A DNA stretch of 64,000 nt from Gemmatimonadota bacterium (GTDB lineage: Bacteria > Gemmatimonadota > Gemmatimonadetes > Longimicrobiales > Gaopeijiaceae): assembly GCA_009692105.1 (NCBI GenBank), contig SHZS01000001.1, positions 41,476 to 105,475 on the forward strand, given 5' to 3'. Position 1 is the stretch's first letter. Every line of letters starts with the position of its first letter. The translations under genes were made by a program, and so were the position numbers. The notes under the pieces were generated by a model, which did not search any database, was not told the DNA's origin, and saw nothing but the letters and a program-made list of their open reading frames with translations. Positions 16,386 to 24,890 of the stretch are shown in pieces.

Positions 16386-18340
16386 TCTGGCTCCCAGGCC
16401 GTGAAGACGGACCGGCCACGGTTCGCGTCCGCATAGACGGCGTCGATGACCTCCCGATACCGCGTTTCGACAGCCTTCCGCCTCACCTTCTGACTGGGCG
16501 TGAGCGACCCATTCTCGATCGTAAACGGATCGTCGACGAGGACGATCTTCTTCGGGAACTCGACCCGGGAGACGTCGCTGAGCTCCCGCGCGACCTCGCT
16601 CTCCAAGAACCTCTGAACCCTTTCGTGAGACAGAAGTTCGCGCGCGCTCCGCCACGGGACTCCGCTTCCGCGTGCCCACTCCGTGAGGGCTCGGACGTTC
16701 GGAACCAGCAAGAGCGAGAGGAACCTCCGCCGATCCCCAATGAGTACCGCCTGTTCCACGTATCGGTTTGCCTTCAGGCGGTTCTCGAGGGGCTGGGGGG
16801 CGACCTTCTTTCCTCCCGCGGTCGCGATGATATCCTTCTTTCGATCCGTGATCCGGAGGAAGCCCTCGGGGTCCAGCTCTCCGATGTCCCCCGTGTGGAA
16901 CCAACCGTCCTCAGTGATGGCATCCCGCGTTGCCTCCAGGTTGTCGAGGTACCCCTTCATCACCTGGCGGCCGCGCACGAGGATCTCGCCATCCTCCGCG
17001 ATCCCAATCTCCGTCCCCGCGACGGGCTTTCCAACGGTGCCGATCCTGAAGTTGGTTGGGAAGTCGAGCGGGCTGTTCACGTTCGTGACCGGGCTCGTCT
17101 CGGTGAGGCCGTACCCCTCGAGGATCAGGATTCCCGCCGAGAAGAAGAAGCGATTGATCTCCGGGGAGAGGGGTGCTCCGCCGCTCACGAAGAATCGGAG
17201 GCGACCCCCCAACGCCTTCCGGATCTTGGCGAAGACAAGCCGGTCCGCGATTCGATATTGGAGCGAGACGACCGCGCTGGGCTCCCCGCCCGAGAGCTTC
17301 GCATCCGCCCATCGCCCGCCGACCCCGCGCGCCCACCGCACGATGGCCTCCTTCGGCCCGGTCGCATCGATCACTCTCGAATACACCTTCTCGTAGACGC
17401 GAGGCACCGAGACCACGACGGTAGGTCGGACATCCCTCAGATCTTCGGAAACGGTCTCGAACGAGCAGGCGTACGAGATCACGCATCCGCGGTTGAACAG
17501 GAGGAAGTCCACCATTCGCTGGAGGACATGGGAAAGCGGGAGGAACGAGAGCGTCGAGTCCGTGTCACCGATCGGGAACGCAAGCGCTGCCGCGCGCACG
17601 TTCGAGCAAAGGTTGTCGTGCGAGAGCATGACCCCCTTCGGGTCGCCGGTCGTCCCGGATGTGTAGATGATTGTCGCGGTGTCCTGAGGCTGCGCGGAGA
17701 GGGCCTCCCGGCGGAACGACTGCTCGGAGTCGGCTGCCCCATCCCCGTTCCCACTGGCCCCGTTTCCAATGGCCCTGCTTCCACTTGCCCCACTTCCACT
17801 GGCCCCGCTCCCGCGCGCGAGAAGCTCTGTCCAGGAGAGAAGACGGGTACCCCCATCCGGCCTCCGTACGTTCAGATCCTGGGGCGGATCGAAGACAACG
17901 ACCCACTTGAGCGCAGGGCACTCACTCGCGATCTCCTCGATCTCCTGGAGCCGGTCGACATCGGACACGAAGACGAGTTGGGCCCCCGAGTTCCGCAGGA
18001 TATAGGCGATCTGAGGGGCCGTAAGCGAAGGGTAGATGGGGATGTCCACCACGCCGGCGGTCAGGCACCCGTAGTCGGCGAGGGCCCACTCCGGCCGGTT
18101 TTCAGCGAGGATCGCGGCGCGTGCTCCCCGCTCAAGGCCCAGGGCCCGGAGAGCGGAGGCAACCCTCCGCACCTGGGCGAGGGTCTCCCGGTACGAGAGC
18201 TCTTCCCACCTCGCCCCCTTTCGTACGCGGAGCGCAGGCTGATCCCCGAAGCGCTCCACGGCCTCGAGGAAGAGGTCCACGAGCGTCCCCTCGGGAACCT
18301 GGGCCGGATTCGACGCGAGCCTTCGAGTCTGCATCGCCAC
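16382..18340 (-). CDS. Long-chain acyl-CoA synthetase (AMP-forming)
   Basis: The 652-residue enzyme activates fatty acids by adenylation and transfer to CoA. It has the P-loop TIIYTSGTTGDPKGVMLSH (about 226-244), the adenylate motif GYGLTETSPV, the hinge GWFHTGDIGELDPEG, ITDRKKDIIATAGGKKVAP and a C-terminal Lys region (NGSLTPSQKVRRKAV). It is the FadD15/long-chain type by length and motifs. An insert at about residues 178-200, rich in Gly/Ser/Ala, comes from a 15-bp tandem repeat and lies before the P-loop. Downstream cutA overlaps. Short- versus long-chain preference cannot be read with certainty. Confidence 0.88.
   Translation of the reverse strand: MAMQTRRLASNPAQVPEGTLVDLFLEAVERFGDQPALRVRKGARWEELSYRETLAQVRRVASALRALGLERGARAAILAENRPEWALADYGCLTAGVVDIPIYPSLTAPQIAYILRNSGAQLVFVSDVDRLQEIEEIASECPALKWVVVFDPPQDLNVRRPDGGTRLLSWTELLARGSGASGSGASGSRAIGNGASGNGDGAADSEQSFRREALSAQPQDTATIIYTSGTTGDPKGVMLSHDNLCSNVRAAALAFPIGDTDSTLSFLPLSHVLQRMVDFLLFNRGCVISYACSFETVSEDLRDVRPTVVVSVPRVYEKVYSRVIDATGPKEAIVRWARGVGGRWADAKLSGGEPSAVVSLQYRIADRLVFAKIRKALGGRLRFFVSGGAPLSPEINRFFFSAGILILEGYGLTETSPVTNVNSPLDFPTNFRIGTVGKPVAGTEIGIAEDGEILVRGRQVMKGYLDNLEATRDAITEDGWFHTGDIGELDPEGFLRITDRKKDIIATAGGKKVAPQPLENRLKANRYVEQAVLIGDRRRFLSLLLVPNVRALTEWARGSGVPWRSARELLSHERVQRFLESEVARELSDVSRVEFPKKIVLVDDPFTIENGSLTPSQKVRRKAVETRYREVIDAVYADANRGRSVFTAWEPE
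17746..17805 (-). repeat. Four 15-bp tandem units inside the acyl-CoA synthetase gene
   Basis: Units 17746-17760, 17761-17775, 17776-17790 and 17791-17805 are near-copies of TTCCACTGGCCCC-type sequence. On the coding strand they give Gly-Ser-Gly-Ala-Ser-type pentapeptides. Unit length matches the repeat in the GATase gene although the sequence is unrelated, suggesting a common slippage process. Confidence 0.8.
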
Positions 18341-18374
18341 ACTGCCGTTCGAGCGCGAGGGCGCCCGAGCCCGC

Positions 18375-18791
18375 TCAGGCGAGGGAAGCCGAGAACCGCA
18401 CGTTCAGGTCGGGCCGGAGCGTATGAAAGATGCTGCAGTACTTGTCATGCGACAGCTGGACCGCCCGCTCGAGCTTGGGCCGGTCGGCCTCGACCGGTCC
18501 CTTCACCCTGACCGCGACGCGGATGGAGGTGAACCGCCGGGGGGGTTCGGGAGCCCGGTCCCCGTCCACCTCGACCTCGAGATCCGAGACCGCCACCCGG
18601 CCCTTCTCCAAGATCTCCCGCACGTCGATCGCTATGCACGCGCCGAGGCTCATGAGGAGCGCTTCGGTGGGGGACGGCCCCTCACCCGAGTCGCCGTCGA
18701 GCGTGATCACGGGCGCCTCCTGCGTCGTGCCCTCGAAGACCCGACTGCGACCCGTCCACTTCACCCGGACCGAGCGTCTGTTGCCTGTCAT
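18375..18791 (-). CDS. OsmC-family protein, short form
   Basis: The 138-residue protein has the OsmC fold with the first cysteine in PTEALLMSLGACIAIDVREIL and the second in LSHDKYCSIFHTL. It resembles the YhfA/OsmC group. The expected role is peroxide or redox-linked detoxification, with the reductant unknown. Its ATG overlaps the TGA of the upstream TPR gene at 18788-18791. This is a separate subgroup from the OsmC protein at 13 kb. Confidence 0.87.
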   Translation of the reverse strand: MTGNRRSVRVKWTGRSRVFEGTTQEAPVITLDGDSGEGPSPTEALLMSLGACIAIDVREILEKGRVAVSDLEVEVDGDRAPEPPRRFTSIRVAVRVKGPVEADRPKLERAVQLSHDKYCSIFHTLRPDLNVRFSASLA

Positions 18792-19225
18792 CGTTTCGGC
18801 GGATAGGGGTCGGCCTCGCCCTGGATCTGCAGGAGCGTCGAGCGGGCGTGCCCGATGTGCTCCCCCGCCTCCGGACCCGTCGGAGGGTTCGAGAGGAACG
18901 CCTGGAGATGCTCGACCGCTTCACCCTCCTCGCCCTTGCGGAGGAGCAGGTAAGCCAGTCCGTAGTGGGCGCCCGCCGCGCCGGGGTCCTTCTGCAGCAC
19001 GTGGCGGTACGTCTTCGTCGCCTCCACGGTCATCCCGATGCGGGTGTATGCGATGGCGATCTGCTGCAGCACGACCGTGTCCCCTTGGGATTCCTTCAAG
19101 GCCAGACGAAACGAGGTCAGGGCGTCGTGGAACCGCCCCTCCCTCATTAGGGCGAGCCCCTCGTCGTAGTAGTTGACCCTCTCAGATTCGTATCCCCTTC
19201 CGAGGAGCTTCTTCCACCAGGCCAT
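18788..19225 (-). CDS. Small TPR protein
   Basis: The 145-residue protein starts MAWWKKLLGRGYESERVNYY and carries three tetratricopeptide units: YYDEGLALMREGRFHDALTS, DTVVLQQIAIAYTRIGMTVE and GAHYGLAYLLLRKGEEGEAV. The final part is less regular. No signal peptide. It is translationally coupled with the downstream OsmC protein, so the two may work together; function otherwise unknown. Confidence 0.82.
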   Translation of the reverse strand: MAWWKKLLGRGYESERVNYYDEGLALMREGRFHDALTSFRLALKESQGDTVVLQQIAIAYTRIGMTVEATKTYRHVLQKDPGAAGAHYGLAYLLLRKGEEGEAVEHLQAFLSNPPTGPEAGEHIGHARSTLLQIQGEADPYPPKR

Positions 19226-19331
19226 GGATTCCCGACAGGAGAAGAGGGTTCGGGCGAGCGTCGTCGAAACTACTAGGACGAAGCCGCGCCACGCAACGTG
19301 GCCCGCAGAGGGCGAAGTGACCGCGATTTCA

Positions 19332-19955
19332 CTACTTCCTGGCGCCCACGAGGACGGAGTCGGACTCCATCAGGAGCTCGATACCTCCCGCCTCCATCTG
19401 CTCGAGGGCATCTCCCGGAGGGTCGAGGAGTACGAGGCGCGCCCCAGAGGCCAGGATCCGGATCCCCTCCCCGAGCGCGTCCCTGCCCGGAACCCCCTCC
19501 AGGACCGCGCCACGGAGGCTTCCGTTGAAGAAGGGGAGGCGGCCCCCACAGGCAACCCGAGACACTCCCGAGGATTCCGGAGAATCACGGAGACCGTGGT
19601 GGGCGGCCACAACCTCGATCCCCTCGACGAGGCCGGCGAGGATATCTGCGTGGCGCACGGACGATCCCGTCAGGAAGAGGAGCCCCGGTCCATCCCGAAT
19701 GCCCAGAAGGGCAGCCACCTTCAGGGCAGCTTCGGGGTCGCTCCGGTGGTCAAGAGCTTCGGCGGGGAGGCTCCCCCGAGGCGCAGGCCGGAGATCCCCG
19801 AACCCTCCCTCCACCGGGTATCGGTCCCTGCAGTTCGAGCACCCGAGGAAGCCACGGAGCACGCGGCGCTCTTCGAGCTCATCCGCTACGAGGACAAGGC
19901 CGAAGGCAGGGCCGCATCGCGGGCATGCAAGGCGATCCGTGACGAGGAGGTGCAT
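19332..19955 (-). CDS. Trm112-like zinc-ribbon protein with degenerate Rossmann part
   Basis: The first 58 residues form a Trm112-type domain with four cysteines in two pairs (CPRC at 11-14 and CSNC at 39-42). The rest (about 60-207) looks like a reduced methyltransferase fold: GIRDGPGLLFLTGSSVRHADI, then VEVVAAHH-type strand and a late LASGARLVLLDPPGD. The glycine-rich SAM loop is weak, so activity is doubtful. In eukaryotes Trm112 activates methyltransferases. The gene is the last of the pterin operon (18 bases after queD), but its role there is unknown. Confidence 0.6.
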   Translation of the reverse strand: MHLLVTDRLACPRCGPAFGLVLVADELEERRVLRGFLGCSNCRDRYPVEGGFGDLRPAPRGSLPAEALDHRSDPEAALKVAALLGIRDGPGLLFLTGSSVRHADILAGLVEGIEVVAAHHGLRDSPESSGVSRVACGGRLPFFNGSLRGAVLEGVPGRDALGEGIRILASGARLVLLDPPGDALEQMEAGGIELLMESDSVLVGARK

Positions 19956-19973
19956 GTCCGGGAGACCATCCCA

Positions 19974-20390
19974 TCAGGAGGGGCGAGCGGGAGCCTGACC
20001 GGGAAGCATGGGAACCGGCTCGGGATTGTACTGCGCCCACTGCGTGGGCGTCTCCCACACCCGCGTGTACAAGAGCCCTCCCGCGAGATCCGGAGGGAGA
20101 CGCTCCTTCAGGGCTTCGAAGAAATGCCGCGCCTGATTCTCCGCGCTCGTCTCCTGGCCCTGGAATTGGGGGAGGTCGTTCAGATTCTGGTGGTCGAGCT
20201 CCTCCGTCAGATCGCGGAGATGCCGTTTCAGCTCGACGAAGTCGATCGAGATGCCTGCCTCGTTCAGCCGATGCGTCTGGAGAACCGCCTCGACCACGTA
20301 TCGATGCCCGTGGAGGCGCTCACACTTCCCCTTGTAGTTCTTGAGGAAATGGGCCGCGTCATAGTGTGCCTGCACGCTAACTGTGTACAT
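19974..20390 (-). CDS. queD: 6-carboxy-tetrahydropterin synthase
   Basis: The 138-residue protein is of the QueD type. It has zinc ligands H14, H27 and H29, and the catalytic CERLHGH with Cys23. The C-terminal part has DHQNLND and a glutamate (SAENQARHFF). QueD makes 6-carboxy-5,6,7,8-tetrahydropterin from dihydroneopterin triphosphate on the queuosine path. In this operon it stands with folE, which supplies the substrate. Other que genes are not in the window. The C-terminus ends in a proline-rich tail (PGQAPARPS). Confidence 0.88.
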   Translation of the reverse strand: MYTVSVQAHYDAAHFLKNYKGKCERLHGHRYVVEAVLQTHRLNEAGISIDFVELKRHLRDLTEELDHQNLNDLPQFQGQETSAENQARHFFEALKERLPPDLAGGLLYTRVWETPTQWAQYNPEPVPMLPGQAPARPS

Positions 20391-20408
20391 CCGTCCCCCA
20401 TCCCCCTT

Positions 20409-21188
20409 TCAGGTCCTCATACTCGGGGCGACCCCCGGAACCCTCTCGATCGAAAGGTACGGGATCTGGACCCCGTTGGGGCGCTCCGCCGCAAAGAGCA
20501 CCGCCTCCGCTACGTCCTCGGCCCGAAGCATATCACTCCGGTTGGGGAGCGCGTGGTCCGCGTCAGGGTCCAGCGGATCCCAGAGGGGAGTGTCCGTGGC
20601 CGCGGGCTCGAGGAGCGTCACCCGGACCCCACTCCCCCTCAGCTCATCCCTGAGCACCTCGTGGAACCCGCGTAGCCCGTACTTCGAGGCCGCATAGGCC
20701 GCGTTTCCCGGAAGGGGCTTTCGCCCTGCGACGGAACCAACCTGGAGCAAGATCCCGCGCCCTGCCTTCCTCATCCCCGGAAGCACCGCTCGCGCGAGCA
20801 GGATGCTCCCCAAGAGGTTCACGGAGAGCTGGCGCTCGAGCTCCTCGGGATCGAGCTCATTCACCCGTTGGAGGGAGAACGCGCCGGCACAGCTCACGAC
20901 AAGCTCCAGAGGGCCGCCGGTCTCCTGCTCGAAGCGCGCGACGGCCGCCACGACCGCATCCGCATCGGTGACGTCACATGGGAGGGAAAACCCTCCGAGC
21001 TCCTCGGCGAGCACGCGGAGCGGTCCCTCCCGCCGCGCGAGGAGACCCACGCGGTAGCCGCGGAGCGCGAGCGCCCGCGCAACCGCACTCCCGATCCCTC
21101 CCGTGGCGCCCGTGATGAGGGCTGAACGGCCCCCGCCACTCCGGCCCGACCGGCGCTCGGAGGAAGCCTGATCTAACCCTTCAACCAA
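20409..21188 (-). CDS. SDR oxidoreductase, sepiapterin-reductase-like candidate
   Basis: The 259-residue protein has the classical short-chain dehydrogenase pattern: [11 protein letters not shown] (cofactor loop), LARREG after the second strand (NADP preference by the Arg), LVVSCAG, Ser in QVGSVAG and the catalytic Tyr/Lys in AAYAASKYG. Its 5' end overlaps the folE stop by 8 bases. Because it lies between folE and a PTPS and is transcribed with them, a 6-pyruvoyl-tetrahydropterin or sepiapterin reductase role is likely. This is inferred from context; the fold alone does not name the substrate. Confidence 0.75.
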   Translation of the reverse strand: MVEGLDQASSERRSGRSGGGRSALITGATGGIGSAVARALALRGYRVGLLARREGPLRVLAEELGGFSLPCDVTDADAVVAAVARFEQETGGPLELVVSCAGAFSLQRVNELDPEELERQLSVNLLGSILLARAVLPGMRKAGRGILLQVGSVAGRKPLPGNAAYAASKYGLRGFHEVLRDELRGSGVRVTLLEPAATDTPLWDPLDPDADHALPNRSDMLRAEDVAEAVLFAAERPNGVQIPYLSIERVPGVAPSMRT

Positions 21189-21813
21189 GGGGGTGGTTCT
21201 CGCTCTGACAGAGCCTCAGGAACTCGTCCCGGGTCCTTGCGTCGTCCAGGAACGCGCCCCGCACGGCGGACGTGATCGTGTACGAGTTCTGCTTTTGAAC
21301 TCCCCGCATCATCATGCACAGGTGGTAGGCCTCGATCACCACCCCCACCCCCTGGGGCTCCACCACCTCCCAGAGGCTCTCTGCGATCTGCTCGGTCAGG
21401 CGTTCCTGCACCTGGAGCCTCCGGGCAAAGACCTCGACGAGCCGGGCGATCTTCGAGAGACCCAGGATACGCCCGTCCGGGATGTACGCGACGTGCACCT
21501 TACCGAAGAAGGGAAGAAGGTGGTGCTCGCACAGAGAATACATCTCGATGTTCTTGACGATCACCATGTTGTGATGACGCTCCTCGAAGAGAGCATCCTC
21601 CACGATTTCCCGCGGCGACATGGTGTAGCCCCGTGTCAGGAAGCCCAAGGCTTCCTCCACACGCTCCGGTGTCCTCAGTAGCCCCTCTCGCGACGGATCG
21701 TCCCCCAGACGGCGGATGATCTCCCTCACCAAATCGGGGAAGGGCACCCTGCCGAGCGGCGGTGCTGAGGATGCCGGCACCGTCAACGCCACCGGACGCT
21801 CAGGTACCTTCAT
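21181..21813 (-). CDS. folE: GTP cyclohydrolase I
   Basis: This enzyme turns GTP into 7,8-dihydroneopterin triphosphate, the entry step to folate, queuosine and biopterin. The 210-residue sequence has the zinc ligands C95, H98 and C166 in [10 protein letters not shown] and YHLCMMMRG, and the motif [23 protein letters not shown]. It starts inside the 3' end of ptpS (14-base overlap from ATG 21813). It lies in a five-gene operon with ptpS, an SDR and queD. Confidence 0.96.
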   Translation of the reverse strand: MKVPERPVALTVPASSAPPLGRVPFPDLVREIIRRLGDDPSREGLLRTPERVEEALGFLTRGYTMSPREIVEDALFEERHHNMVIVKNIEMYSLCEHHLLPFFGKVHVAYIPDGRILGLSKIARLVEVFARRLQVQERLTEQIAESLWEVVEPQGVGVVIEAYHLCMMMRGVQKQNSYTITSAVRGAFLDDARTRDEFLRLCQSENHPLG

Positions 21814-22216
21814 ATTCCACCGAGTTGCTCGAGGTCTCGCGGAGGACCAGCCGCTTCAGCCCCACCTTCCGCGGGAGAACAGGCGCCAGCCGCTCCCAAA
21901 CTGCCACGACGAGATTCTCCGTCGAGGGGTTCACACCCTCCATCCACTCAACCTCGAGGTTCAGATTCTTGTGATCCAGGTCCCGGATTACGAAGCGCTC
22001 CACCAGCTCCTTCAACTCTTTGAGGTCGAAGACATACCCCGTTTCCGGATCCACCTCTCCCTCGACGGTGACGTCCAGCTCGTAGTTGTGCCCGTGCCAG
22101 TTCGGGTTCGAGCAGTCACCAAAGACCTCCCGGTTCCGGACCTCATTCCAGTCCGGGCGGTGAAGCCGATGTGCCGCGGAAAAGGTCAATCGTCGGGTCA
22201 CTCGCACACGTGGCAT
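21800..22216 (-). CDS. 6-pyruvoyl-tetrahydropterin synthase (biopterin type)
   Basis: The 138-residue protein is closer to animal-type PTPS than to QueD. It has [11 protein letters not shown] (Cys35, H41, H43) with H16 as the third zinc ligand, [13 protein letters not shown], the DHKNLN motif and the pterin-anchoring glutamate in [17 protein letters not shown] removes triphosphate from dihydroneopterin triphosphate to give 6-pyruvoyl-tetrahydropterin, the precursor of tetrahydrobiopterin. It is the first gene of the operon; about 54 bases separate it from an intrinsic terminator upstream. Confidence 0.85.
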   Translation of the reverse strand: MPRVRVTRRLTFSAAHRLHRPDWNEVRNREVFGDCSNPNWHGHNYELDVTVEGEVDPETGYVFDLKELKELVERFVIRDLDHKNLNLEVEWMEGVNPSTENLVVAVWERLAPVLPRKVGLKRLVLRETSSNSVEYEGT

Positions 22217-22269
22217 GGCTCTCCGGATCGAGCGGTCCCCTACCCCCGCCTACGGCGATCGGTCCCGGC

Positions 22270-22306
22270 AAAAAAAGGGCCGGCACCCCGAGGGATGTCG
22301 GCCCCG
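22270..22306 (-). terminator. Intrinsic terminator before ptpS
   Basis: On the minus strand a GGGGCCGACATCCCTCGGGG-type hairpin with arms GGGCCG and CGGCCC is followed at once by seven T. It is the clearest Rho-independent terminator in the window. It sits about 54 bases upstream of the ptpS start codon, so it either ends the structured RNA described below or works as an attenuator for the pterin operon. Confidence 0.8.
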
Positions 22307-22465
22307 ACGGAACGCACCGAAGGAAAGAGATTGAAGCCCGGGTTTCAATTCTGTAGCGACTTCCCTGGAACTTCCGAAGTCCCCAGAGGGGCAGGACGTC
22401 CGTCCCAGGAGTCAGTCCCGGCTTCTCTTATGTTGGCTCAATCCTGCAGCCTCCGGCACGACCGG
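22270..22465 (-). ncRNA. Structured leader or small RNA upstream of the pterin operon
   Basis: About 195 bases lie between a good promoter and the terminator, with no plausible reading frame. Several stems can form: TCCGG/CCGGA near the 5' end, GGGACTT/AAGTTCC around 22362-22380, a CCTGG/CCAGG stem, and ATTGAA/TTCAAT at 22330-22350. The segment GGCTTCAATC (complement of 22329-22338) can pair with GATTGAGCC (complement of 22435-22443) or with GAGAAGCC (complement of 22420-22427), so alternative folds exclude each other. That is how a riboswitch or attenuator is built. Size and layout also allow a 6S-type RNA. No known riboswitch consensus was recognised. Confidence 0.45.
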
Positions 22466-22471
22466 ACAGCC

Positions 22472-22501
22472 AATATAGGAAGACCCGAGCCGCGGATGCA
22501 A
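22472..22501 (-). promoter_or_regulatory. Sigma70-type promoter for the structured RNA
   Basis: On the minus strand TTGCAT (22496-22501) and TATATT (22472-22477) are separated by 18 bases. Transcription should begin near 22465. It faces the pterin operon and lies just after the end of nfo. Confidence 0.6.
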
Positions 22502-22522
22502 TCGAAATTGCCGCAGCTGGCT

Positions 22523-23392
22523 TCACGCACCCGTGCGGAAGCCTCTCAAGCGGGCCAGGTTCTTCAAGTCGAGCGTGACCATGTCGTCTCCCTTCGGGGT
22601 CTCGAGGAGCTTCGGAATCGAGAGGAACCGCTCGTCGTTCATGATCCTCCGGAACGGCTCGTCCCCGAGTGTCCCCTCGCCGATCTGCTCGTGCCGATCC
22701 TTGTGCGAAGCGAAGGGGTGCTTCGAATCGTTCAGGTGGAAGAGCCCAAGGCGCTCGATCCCAAGCGCATTGTCGAAACGTTTCCAGACTCCGTCGTAGT
22801 CCCCGACTAGATCGTATCCCGCGGAGTAGCCGTGACAGGTGTCGAAGCAGATCCCCACCCGCCCACGAAGCTCGCTCGGGACCCCCCCGAGGATCCCAGC
22901 CAGGGCCTCGAAGCTCCCCCCAACCGAGGTGCCCGCGCCAGCGGTGATCTCGAGCAGGATCCGCGTGGGGCTTTCAACCTCCTCGAGGACGCGGGTTACC
23001 CCTTCTGCGTTCCTTACGATCCCGCTCTCCAGGTCACCGTCCGTCGCGTTTCCTGGGTGGGTGACGAGGAGCTCGATCCCGAGTGCCGTGCAGCGCACCA
23101 GCTCGCGACGGAACGACCCCACACTCCGCCCCCAGAGCGTCTCGTCCGGGGAAGCGAGGTTGATGAGGTAAGAGTCGTGGGAGGCGACAACCGCGATCTC
23201 GTGCTCCTCCCGAGCCTTCCGAAATCGCTCCGCCCCCTTCTCGGAGACCTCGGGCTCCGCCCACCGGTTGGGCTGCTTCGTGAAGAGCTGGAGGTTCGAG
23301 ACCCCAACCGCGCTGGCGCGCTCCGGCGCGTTCTCGAGCCCACCCGCGACCGAGACATGGGTGCCCAGCTCGTCTCGGATGACCTCCAACAC
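22523..23392 (-). CDS. nfo: Endonuclease IV (AP endonuclease)
   Basis: This zinc enzyme cuts DNA at abasic sites in base-excision repair. The 289-residue protein has the TIM-barrel landmarks: GTHVSVAGGLENA near the start, SHDSYLINLASPD, LLVTHPGNATDG, ILLEITAG, GICFDTCHGYSAGYD and LGLFHLNDSKHPFASHKDRHEQIG, followed by LLETPKGDD. The clustered His/Glu/Asp residues supply the three metals. It starts three bases after the end of fumC, so it is likely the distal gene of a fumC-nfo unit. Confidence 0.94.
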   Translation of the reverse strand: MLEVIRDELGTHVSVAGGLENAPERASAVGVSNLQLFTKQPNRWAEPEVSEKGAERFRKAREEHEIAVVASHDSYLINLASPDETLWGRSVGSFRRELVRCTALGIELLVTHPGNATDGDLESGIVRNAEGVTRVLEEVESPTRILLEITAGAGTSVGGSFEALAGILGGVPSELRGRVGICFDTCHGYSAGYDLVGDYDGVWKRFDNALGIERLGLFHLNDSKHPFASHKDRHEQIGEGTLGDEPFRRIMNDERFLSIPKLLETPKGDDMVTLDLKNLARLRGFRTGA

Positions 23393-23395
23393 GCC

Positions 23396-24799
23396 TCAGC
23401 CTCCGCCCCCACCCCCAGTTCCGACCCCCGGCTCCGTCATCCCCCGCACATCCAGCGCCCGGTCCACGACGGACGGATCCAGGATCCCCATCTCGAGGAC
23501 GACGTCCCGGACAGAACGGCCCTCATTCGCCGCCCGCTTCGCGACCTCCGCGGCCTTGTCGTAGCCCACATAGAGGTTCAGGGCCGTCGCTATGGCCGGA
23601 TTCCGCTCGAGGAGCTCCTTCGCCCGAGGCTCGTTCGCCCGGATTCCCCGGACACACTTCTCGGTGAAGGCACGAACCGCCCCGGCAAGGAGCCCCGCCG
23701 ACTCCAGAAATGCCTGAATCATGACCGGCATCATCACGTTCAGTTCGAAGTTCCCCCTCCCACCCGCCACCGTGATCGTCGTTTGGTTTCCCGCCACCCG
23801 CGCCGACACCATCATGACGGCCTCGGAGAGCACGGGATTCACCTTCCCAGGCATGATCGAGCTTCCCGGCTGGATCGCCGGGAGGAAGATCTCGGCGATC
23901 CCCGCCGTCGGGCCCGAAGCGAGCCAACGGATGTCGTCCGCGATCTTCATCAGGCTTACCGCGACGGTGTTCAGCGCCCCATGAGCACTCACGAGCGCGT
24001 CCCGCGCCCCCTGAGCTTCGAAGTGGTTCTCTGCCTCCCGGAACGGGAGGCCCGTCTCTTCGGAGATCCGTTCGATCGTCTCTCGCGCGAAGTCTCGGTG
24101 GGTGTTGATCCCGGTGCCGACCGCGGTGCCGCCCAAAGCCAGCTCGCCGAGCTCACCTGAAGCCAGCCGGACCCTCTCCATCCCGTGCGCCACCTGCGCC
24201 GCGTAGCCCCCGAACTCCTGGCCCAGGCGGACCGGCGTCGCGTCCATGAGATGGGTGCGGCCCGACTTGAGGACAGAATCAAAGTCGCCGGCCTTCTTCA
24301 AAAGGACCTCGTGCAGCGCGCCGAGGGCCGGCAGGAGATCGCGTTCCAGTGTGAGGCGCGCGGCAATGTGCATCGCCGTCGGGATCACGTCGTTCGAGGA
24401 CTGCCCGAAGTTCACATGGTCGTTCGGATGGACCTCGATCCCGAGGCCCTGGGTCGCGAGGCGAGCAATCACCTCGTTCGCGTTCATGTTGGACGAGGTT
24501 GCTGAGCCGGTCTGGTAGACGTCGATGGGGAACTCGTCGTCCCAGTCTCCCCGCGCAACCTGCCCGGCGGCCTCAGCGATCACCATCGCCACATTTCTAT
24601 CGAGGAGCTCGAGGTCGGCGTTCGTTAGCGCCGCCGCCTTCTTCACGATCCCCAGCGCCTCGATCATCCTCCTGGGGAAGCGCCGGCCGCTGATCGGGAA
24701 GTTCTCGACCGCCCTCTGGGTCTGGGCCCCGTACAACGCATTCTTCGGGACTCTCACCTCCCCCATGGAGTCCTTTTCGATCCTGAATTCCTCGGTCAT
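23396..24799 (-). CDS. fumC: Class II fumarate hydratase
   Basis: FumC interconverts fumarate and L-malate in the citric acid cycle. From ATG 24799 it has 467 residues, close to the family length, and shows YQTGSATSSNMNANEV, HPNDHVNFGQSSND, SGRTHLMDATP and the superfamily signature GSSIMPGKVNP. I prefer ATG 24799 because it starts the conserved N-terminus (MTEEFRIEKDSMGEVRVP); the frame extends 14 codons further. A poly-glycine tail (GTGGGGGG) ends the protein, an oddity without clear function. Confidence 0.95.
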   Translation of the reverse strand: MTEEFRIEKDSMGEVRVPKNALYGAQTQRAVENFPISGRRFPRRMIEALGIVKKAAALTNADLELLDRNVAMVIAEAAGQVARGDWDDEFPIDVYQTGSATSSNMNANEVIARLATQGLGIEVHPNDHVNFGQSSNDVIPTAMHIAARLTLERDLLPALGALHEVLLKKAGDFDSVLKSGRTHLMDATPVRLGQEFGGYAAQVAHGMERVRLASGELGELALGGTAVGTGINTHRDFARETIERISEETGLPFREAENHFEAQGARDALVSAHGALNTVAVSLMKIADDIRWLASGPTAGIAEIFLPAIQPGSSIMPGKVNPVLSEAVMMVSARVAGNQTTITVAGGRGNFELNVMMPVMIQAFLESAGLLAGAVRAFTEKCVRGIRANEPRAKELLERNPAIATALNLYVGYDKAAEVAKRAANEGRSVRDVVLEMGILDPSVVDRALDVRGMTEPGVGTGGGGGG

Positions 24800-24890
24800 G
24801 CTCTCGGTCTCCGTCTTGGTTGAGCCACGGCCGGGGTCCACCCGGCCGCCGGGAGCTAGCCGCCTCTCGGCGCGGCCAACGTAACTCCGA

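Noticed and set aside
16625..18511. A 628-codon plus-strand frame across the acyl-CoA synthetase
   Set aside because: It mirrors the minus-strand gene, whose ATP and adenylate motifs are unmistakable.
22325..22350. tRNA T-arm-like string near GGGTTTCAATTC
   Set aside because: No matching acceptor, D or anticodon arm can be built around it; it fits the stem of the structured RNA better.
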